Assembly: GCF_000496075.1 (NCBI RefSeq)
Contig: NZ_AWXZ01000039.1
Coordinates: 372,001-436,000 of the forward strand
Reading direction: 5' to 3'
From: Lutibaculum baratangense AMV1
Lineage (GTDB): Bacteria; Pseudomonadota; Alphaproteobacteria; Rhizobiales; Tepidamorphaceae
Length of the DNA stretch: 64,000 nt
The notes below the pieces were generated by a model. It saw only the letters and a list, made by a program, of their open reading frames with translations, made no database searches and had not been told where the DNA came from. A program made the translations under genes and the position numbers. Of the stretch, positions 59,153 to 64,000 are shown in pieces (within the stretch, counting starts at the first letter, position 1; each line of letters begins with the position of its first letter).

Positions 59153-59370
59153 GGGTGGGCTCCGTCTCTGATGCTTGCGCTGAATCATCCGGGCGTCCCG
59201 GATCTCTCGGCGAAGAAGCGCATCTTGAGCGTGCACGTTCCGTCACGTGCGAATAGGTGCGCTTGCGGACTGAGGATCGCCTCGCCCCGCGGACGGCCGA
59301 GTGTCTGGACCTCGGCGACGGTCGACACCGTTCTTGCCCCGACACCCCATTCGGGAAGAGGATTCGTCCG

Positions 59371-59871
59371 ATGACGATCAAGACCTTTCACGAGCTGTAC
59401 GTCGCCGAGCTGCAGGAGGCGCGTTCCCTCGAGGAGATGCTGACGAAGGCTCTGCCGAAGATGGCGGACGCGGCCAAGAGCGAGCGTCTGAAGACGGCCT
59501 TCGGACAGCATCTCGAGGAGACGCGCGGCCATCTGGAGCAGGTGGAGGCGCTCCTGCGCGGCTTGAACGAGGAGAAGGCGGCCCACGCCGACCAGAGCAT
59601 GGAGCGTCTCATTCAGGAGGCCGACCGCATGGCGGGCATGGTCGAGGCGGGAGCCGTGCGGGATGCGGCGCTGATCGCCTCGGCGCAGAGGATCGAGCAC
59701 TACGAAATCGCCGTCTACGGCACGCTCTCGAGCTATGCCGACGTGCTGCAGCGAACCGAGGACCGAGAGATCCTGGCGGCAATCCTCGAGGAGGAGGAGG
59801 ACTGCGACGACCTCCTCACCGACATCGCCGAGGGCATGGTCAATCCCTCTGCGATCGAGGCGGCCGAATAG
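59371..59871 (+). CDS. yciF: DUF892 ferritin-like protein (YciF type)
   Basis: A 166-residue protein with the archetypal opening KTFHELYVAELQEARSLEEMLTKALPKMADAA and metal motifs EETRGHLEQVE, QRIEHYEIAVYGTL and EEEEDCDDLLTDI. It is closer to E. coli YciF than the divergent neighbour. The 218 bases between the two starts should carry stress-type promoters. It is convergent with the iron-importer operon, ending 27 bases from its last stop. Confidence 0.9.
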   Translation: MTIKTFHELYVAELQEARSLEEMLTKALPKMADAAKSERLKTAFGQHLEETRGHLEQVEALLRGLNEEKAAHADQSMERLIQEADRMAGMVEAGAVRDAALIASAQRIEHYEIAVYGTLSSYADVLQRTEDREILAAILEEEEDCDDLLTDIAEGMVNPSAIEAAE

Positions 59872-59898
59872 GTGCTAAGGCGGCGGGCTCCTGCCGCC

Positions 59899-60939
59899 TC
59901 AGCTGGGCAGGAGCCAGGCATCGAGCACCCGGACGCCCGCCTGCTCGCCAAGGCGGGGCGGCGTGCCGGTGTGCTGGACGCGCAGCTCGCCGACCCCCGC
60001 GACGAGCACCGTCACGATGGTGGCCGCACCCTGGTAGCTCGTGTCGACGACCGGGCCGCAAAGCACGTCATCTCCGGGTGCCGCGATCTCCAGGTTCTCC
60101 GGCCTGAGGCAGGCGAGGCCGGGGCCCGGCTCCTTCGCGGCACCGAGCACACACACGAGAAGGCCATCCAGCCGCACTTCGCAGAAGCCGTCGTGCGAAC
60201 GCTCAACCTCGACCGGGACCACCATTCCGCGCCCGACGAAGCGTGCGACCATCTCCGTGCTCGGCTCGCGATAGAGGTCGCGGGGGTGGCCGACTTGCTG
60301 GAGCTGCCCCCGATCCATGACGGCGACGCGATCGGCCATCGACATCGCCTCGGTCTGGTCGTGCGTCACGTAGACGAAGGTCGCGCCGCTCTCGCCGTGG
60401 AACCGGCGGAACTCGCGCTGCATGGTCTCGCGCAGATGCGTGTCCAGGTTCGCGAGCGGCTCGTCGAGGAGCACGATGCCCGGCCGCATCGCGAGGCATC
60501 GTGCGAGCGCGACGCGCTGGCGCTGGCCGCCCGAAAGTTCATGCGGCCGGCGGGACGCGAAGTCCTGAAGGCCCACGGCCGCCAGAGCCTCCGACACGCG
60601 CCGCTCGCGCTCAGGGCGAGCGACGCGGCGGACGCTGAGCGAGAAGCCGACATTCTCCGCGACGCTCATGTGCGGCCACAGCGCGTATGACTGGAAGACC
60701 ATCGCAAGCCCCCGGTCCTCCGGCGCCACGGAGCGCGAGGCCTGCCCGACGATCGTGTCGTCGAAGCTGATCGTCCCGGCGTCCGGCGTCTCGAAGCCCG
60801 CGATCAGGCGCAGGAGGGTCGTCTTGCCGCAGCCGGACGGGCCGAGCAGGGCGAGGAACTCGCCGCGGCGGATGTCGAGCGAGACGGCGTCGACGGCGTT
60901 CGTCCTGCCGAATCGCTTCGTGACCGCCTCGAACCTCAC
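59899..60939 (-). CDS. fbpC: Iron(III)-type ABC importer ATPase
   Basis: A 346-residue ATPase with Walker A GPSGCGKTT, Q-loop MVFQSYALWPHM, signature LSGGQRQR, Walker B IVLLDEPLANLD and switch YVTHDQTEA, plus a C-terminal TOBE region. The start is taken as GTG at 60939, which overlaps the permease stop (GTGA). A GTG at 60948 would add three residues. It is last in the fbpABC order. Confidence 0.88.
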   Translation of the reverse strand: MRFEAVTKRFGRTNAVDAVSLDIRRGEFLALLGPSGCGKTTLLRLIAGFETPDAGTISFDDTIVGQASRSVAPEDRGLAMVFQSYALWPHMSVAENVGFSLSVRRVARPERERRVSEALAAVGLQDFASRRPHELSGGQRQRVALARCLAMRPGIVLLDEPLANLDTHLRETMQREFRRFHGESGATFVYVTHDQTEAMSMADRVAVMDRGQLQQVGHPRDLYREPSTEMVARFVGRGMVVPVEVERSHDGFCEVRLDGLLVCVLGAAKEPGPGLACLRPENLEIAAPGDDVLCGPVVDTSYQGAATIVTVLVAGVGELRVQHTGTPPRLGEQAGVRVLDAWLLPS

Positions 60940-62672
60940 GCGCGCCACGGCACCGCTCCGTCGGGCAGGCGTCGGCCGAGCAGGCCGAGGGCGAAGGCGA
61001 TCAGAAGCGTGATCGCGACCGTCGCGGTCGCCAGCGCGGAGGCGGCCGGCGAATTGCCCTCGTAATGCAGGGCGAAGATCATCACGCCGATCGTCTCCTT
61101 CCCCGATGACCAGAGAAGCGCCGAGACGGTGAGCTCGTTCAGTGCCGTGATGAAGATGAGAAGGCCCCCCGCAGCCGCCGCCGGAGCGACGTTCGGCAGG
61201 ACGATCGACCAGATGCGGCGCAGGGGCCCCGCGCCTGCCACGCGTGCCGCCTCGTCGAGTGCCGGCTCGAGCGTCTCCATGCCGGCAGTGACGGGGCGGA
61301 GCGCCAGCGTCAGGAAGCGTGCGAGATAGGCGACGAGCAGGATCCAGATCGTGCCGTAGATCGAAACGCCGAGGCCCGGCAGCGGCGGCAGGTAGACGAG
61401 GATGATGCCGATCGCGAGCACGGTGCCCGGTATCGCATAGGGCGTGTCCGCGACGAGGTCGAGCGCCCGGGCGAGTGGCCGGCGGCGCAGGATCGACAGG
61501 TAGGCGAGGGGTATCGCGATCGCGGCGCTGACGACTGCCGTCGCCGCCGCGAGCATGAGCGAGTTCATGAAGGCCCGGTGGCTGGCGGCCTGGCTGAAGA
61601 TGGCGAAGCGGTAATTGTCGAGCGTCGCGGTGTGAAGGTTCAGCGGCACGCCGAGGGCCGGCGTCAGCGAACTCGCGACGAGCGCGGTCAGCGGCAGCAG
61701 GGCGATCACCGCCAGCACGAGCCAGATGCCGGCCTCGACCGGCAGCCGCGCCCGGCCCAGCGCGAAGGGCTGGAGCGGCGCGCTCGAGCGCTCGACCGCG
61801 CTCCGCGACCAGCGCGAGAAGAGGGCGCGCAACGCGAGCCCGCCGACCGCCAGCAGGATGAGCACCACGGCGATCGCCGCGACCTCGCCGAGGATCGACG
61901 GACCGAATCCGTTCAGACGGCGATAGATGAGCGTGGTCAGCATCGGGTAGCGGCCTGGAATGCCGAGAAGGGCCGGGACGCCGAAATTGCCGATCGCCGA
62001 GACGAAGGCGAGAGCCGCGCCGGCGAGGATCGAGGGGAAGGCGAGCGGCGCGATCACCGAGAGCGTCGCGCGCAATGGCTTCGCGCCGGCGAGGCGGGCC
62101 GCTTCGACGAGGTCGCGCGGCAGATGCCTCAGCCCCGCGCGCACGGCGAGGAAGACGAGCGTCGCGTGCTCGATGCCCATGACGAGGACGATCCCCTCGC
62201 GGGAATAGAGGGGATTGGTCGTTCCCGGCGCCGCCGCGAGCCCCAGCAGGTTCAGTATCGGGCTCGACGGACCGGTCAGTTCGAGCCAAGAGAGCGCGGT
62301 GATCTGCGGCGGAATGAGAAGCGGCAGGAGCAGCACGAAGGTGAGCGCCGTCTTCGCGCGCACGTCCGTCAGCGCCAGGAGGAACGCCATGGAAGTTCCA
62401 AGCGCGACGGAAAGGACTGTAGCGAAAGCAGAAGCTTCGAGAGTGTTCTGAAGAGCGCGCGTGAAGCTGCGGCTCTGCCACTGGTCGCGCAGAAGTCCCA
62501 GAAGCTCGCCCTCGGCGTTCGGCGCCAGTGCCTCGGCCAGCAGCCGACCGAGCGGCCACAGCGTGAAGAGCGCGAGGTAGGCGACGACGGCGAGGAGGAT
62601 CAGCCCCTCGCCGTCCGGAAGAAGGCGCCTCGGCAGGAGCCGCGGCGCCATGGGCAGCGCGGCGTCAGCCAC
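60936..62672 (-). CDS. fbpB: Iron(III)-type ABC importer double permease
   Basis: A 578-residue permease made of two fused six-helix units, as in FbpB/SfuB. The two ATPase-contact loops are EAARLAGAKPLRATLSVIAPLAFPS and EAARVAGAGPLRRIWSIVLPNVAPA. It overlaps the binding-protein gene by eight bases. The substrate is inferred from the binding protein, and other anions or sugars use the same permease architecture. Confidence 0.9.
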   Translation of the reverse strand: MADAALPMAPRLLPRRLLPDGEGLILLAVVAYLALFTLWPLGRLLAEALAPNAEGELLGLLRDQWQSRSFTRALQNTLEASAFATVLSVALGTSMAFLLALTDVRAKTALTFVLLLPLLIPPQITALSWLELTGPSSPILNLLGLAAAPGTTNPLYSREGIVLVMGIEHATLVFLAVRAGLRHLPRDLVEAARLAGAKPLRATLSVIAPLAFPSILAGAALAFVSAIGNFGVPALLGIPGRYPMLTTLIYRRLNGFGPSILGEVAAIAVVLILLAVGGLALRALFSRWSRSAVERSSAPLQPFALGRARLPVEAGIWLVLAVIALLPLTALVASSLTPALGVPLNLHTATLDNYRFAIFSQAASHRAFMNSLMLAAATAVVSAAIAIPLAYLSILRRRPLARALDLVADTPYAIPGTVLAIGIILVYLPPLPGLGVSIYGTIWILLVAYLARFLTLALRPVTAGMETLEPALDEAARVAGAGPLRRIWSIVLPNVAPAAAAGGLLIFITALNELTVSALLWSSGKETIGVMIFALHYEGNSPAASALATATVAITLLIAFALGLLGRRLPDGAVPWRA

Positions 62673-63654
62673 CGAAGAGTTCCGCGAACTCTTTCTTGTT
62701 CTCTTCGTCGCTCTGAAGGATCTGGCCGGCGTCGGTCGGCAGGATCCTCAGCGACGAGACCTCGGGATAGCCGGCAGGCGGCTCGACACCCTCGAAGATC
62801 GGGAAATAGCCCTGCTCGACCGACTGCTGCTGCGCCACCTGCGAGAGCTGCCAGTCGACGAACGCCTTGGCGGCCTCCTCGTTGTCGGTCGTCTTGAGGA
62901 TCGCGACCGGCTGCGTGATCGCCGAGACGCCTTCCTCGGGGAACACGAACTCGACCGGCGAGCCCTGGTTCTTCGCGTTCATCGCCATGTACTCGATGAT
63001 GATGCCGTAGGCCTTCTCGCCGCGCGCCACCGCTTCGACCACCGAGCCGTTGCCGCGGCCGGCGACGGCGCCGTTCTCCGCCAGCGTCTCGTAGTAGTCC
63101 CAGCCGAACTCGGGCTGCTGGACCATGGTGCCGACGTGGATCACCGCCGCACCGGAATAGAGCGGGCTCGGCATGATGAGCTTCGAGGCGACCCCGGCGT
63201 CGGCCAGATCCTTCCAGGAGGTCGGCGCCTCCTCGACGAGATCGGTGTTGTAGATGATGCCCGTCGTGATCAGCTTCGTGCCGAAGAAGGTCATGTCGGG
63301 ATCGACCACTTCGGCAGGCAGGCTGTCGACCGGCGCGTCCTCGTAAGCGAGCAGACGGTCGTCGTTCTTGAGCTGCGTCGCCGCCGTCGCGTCGGCGATG
63401 AGGACGATGTCGGCCTGCGGATTGCCGGCCTCGAACTCGGCCATCAGCTTGTTCATGACCTCGGTCGTGCCGGACCGGAAGACCTCGACCTCGATCTCCG
63501 GATAATCCTCGTTGAACGCCCTGACGACGGCGTCCATCTGCTCGCTCGGCTGCGAGGTGTAGACGGTGATCGTGCCGCTCTGCGCCGCGGCGGGGAGCAC
63601 GGAGGCTCCGGCCATCGCCGCTCCGGCGAGAAGGGTGAAGACGGATTTCATCAT
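62665..63654 (-). CDS. fbpA: Iron(III)-type ABC importer periplasmic binding protein
   Basis: A 329-residue binding protein with a signal peptide (1-25, ending PAAAQ). The family opening is ITVYTSQPSEQMDAVVRAFNEDYP, and ADIVLIADATAATQLKND and the PSPLYSGAA anion-binding loop are present. The two-Tyr iron site of classical FbpA is not obvious. Relatives also bind 2-aminoethylphosphonate or other anions, so iron is the likely but unproven ligand. It is the first gene of the operon. Confidence 0.8.
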   Translation of the reverse strand: MMKSVFTLLAGAAMAGASVLPAAAQSGTITVYTSQPSEQMDAVVRAFNEDYPEIEVEVFRSGTTEVMNKLMAEFEAGNPQADIVLIADATAATQLKNDDRLLAYEDAPVDSLPAEVVDPDMTFFGTKLITTGIIYNTDLVEEAPTSWKDLADAGVASKLIMPSPLYSGAAVIHVGTMVQQPEFGWDYYETLAENGAVAGRGNGSVVEAVARGEKAYGIIIEYMAMNAKNQGSPVEFVFPEEGVSAITQPVAILKTTDNEEAAKAFVDWQLSQVAQQQSVEQGYFPIFEGVEPPAGYPEVSSLRILPTDAGQILQSDEENKKEFAELFGG

Positions 63655-63784
63655 GGCGCCTGTCCCGTGGGTTGTCGGAAAAAACGTGGGGCGCCGGTGA
63701 GGTAGCAATGCTGCATAACGGATCCGTGACACCGTCTGCGCCGCCCGCACCTCGCGGGTTCGGCGCAGACGGCGAGGCCTCCGT

Positions 63785-64000
63785 CTAGCCGGCGGGCGCG
63801 GCCAGCACCCGCACGGGGCTGCCCTGGCGCCACGCCCGGATATCCTCGACCATCCCCTCGTAGAACTCGGCGTAGCCGGCCTGCGTGACATAGCCGAGAT
63901 GGGGCGAGAGCACGACGTTCGGCGCCCGGCGGAGGGGGTGTTCACGGGGCAGCGGCTCAACGTCGTAGACATCGAGGCCGGCGCGGATGCGACCCTCCTG
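63785..64000 (-). CDS. D-2-hydroxyacid dehydrogenase, C-terminal 71 residues
   Basis: The window ends inside this gene. The visible part, RIRAGLDVYDVEPLPREHPL followed by APNVVLSPHLGYVT, is the end of the NAD domain of phosphoglycerate/2-hydroxyacid dehydrogenases. The catalytic His is in SPHLG. The remaining residues form the C-terminal helix of the catalytic domain. It lies 130 bases upstream of fbpA on the same strand. Confidence 0.85.
   Translation of the reverse strand, partial: QEGRIRAGLDVYDVEPLPREHPLRRAPNVVLSPHLGYVTQAGYAEFYEGMVEDIRAWRQGSPVRVLAAPAG

Noticed and set aside
63655-63784. A Fur or Irr box upstream of fbpA
   Set aside because: Only a short ATGCTGCAT symmetry is visible. It does not match a known iron-regulator site well enough to list.

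Overview
This 64 kb window is GC-rich, densely coded bacterial chromosome, most likely from an alphaproteobacterium of the Hyphomicrobiales type. The pointers are a complex I NDUFS4-type subunit, the metC-aapJQMP neighbourhood, the glpR-glpD-glpSTPQ-glpV glycerol locus with an ABC importer, a double cold-shock-domain protein and an fbpABC iron importer. The species cannot be fixed from sequence alone.

Layout. 1-257: the tail of a tyrosine recombinase beside a tRNA-Glu gene, the edge of an element that lies mostly left of the window. 313-3410: housekeeping genes (gloA, a sirtuin, a double cold-shock protein, a DUF192 protein, an NDUFS4 homologue) with tRNA-Pro and tRNA-Arg. 3445-10649: an accessory surface-polysaccharide decoration cluster directly after tRNA-Arg. 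It holds four sulfotransferases of different subfamilies (one frameshifted, one with an in-frame stop), a GSCFA protein, an FkbM methyltransferase plus the decayed 3' end of a second FkbM gene, and an exostosin-like glycosyltransferase. Several of these genes are visibly richer in A+T than their surroundings. 10724-11533: a capsule-type ABC export permease without its ATPase.

11742-22117: metC, the aapJQMP amino-acid importer, an AI-2E family protein, and a leftward cluster of cysteine synthase, AlaX editing protein, mercaptopyruvate sulfurtransferase and an SDR, joined by overlapping starts and stops. 22304-31459: an LprI-like secreted protein, a spermidine/putrescine-type importer, a PaaI thioesterase, a 3-oxoacid CoA-transferase pair, a flavodoxin-fold reductase and two small proteins. 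31498-34467: a stomatin/NfeD pair and a hemolysin III family membrane protein.

34586-45511: the glycerol and glycerol-3-phosphate locus: the glpR repressor, glpD dehydrogenase, the GlpSTPQ-DUF2160-GlpV importer and glpK kinase. A RelE-type toxin with its HTH antitoxin sits in this locus on the opposite strand, fitted exactly between glpQ and the DUF2160 gene. A strong UUCG-loop hairpin lies between glpV and glpK. 45641-64000: a mesaconyl-C4-CoA hydratase-like protein, trxC with a small secreted Cys protein, an ABC-FtsX-HlyD export cassette, an SDR/DapA-family pair divergent from an AEC transporter, a GT39-DUF4334 pair, a PAP2-PHP pair, two DUF892 ferritin-like proteins, fbpABC, and the C-terminus of a 2-hydroxyacid dehydrogenase cut by the window edge.

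Most promising for follow-up: the toxin-antitoxin module inside the glp operon, the partly decayed sulfotransferase cluster with its FkbM recombination scar, and a 16-base palindromic element repeated in the dapA/AEC divergent control region. No CRISPR array, rRNA gene or intact insertion sequence was recognised. All gene names rest on motif and family recognition by eye.
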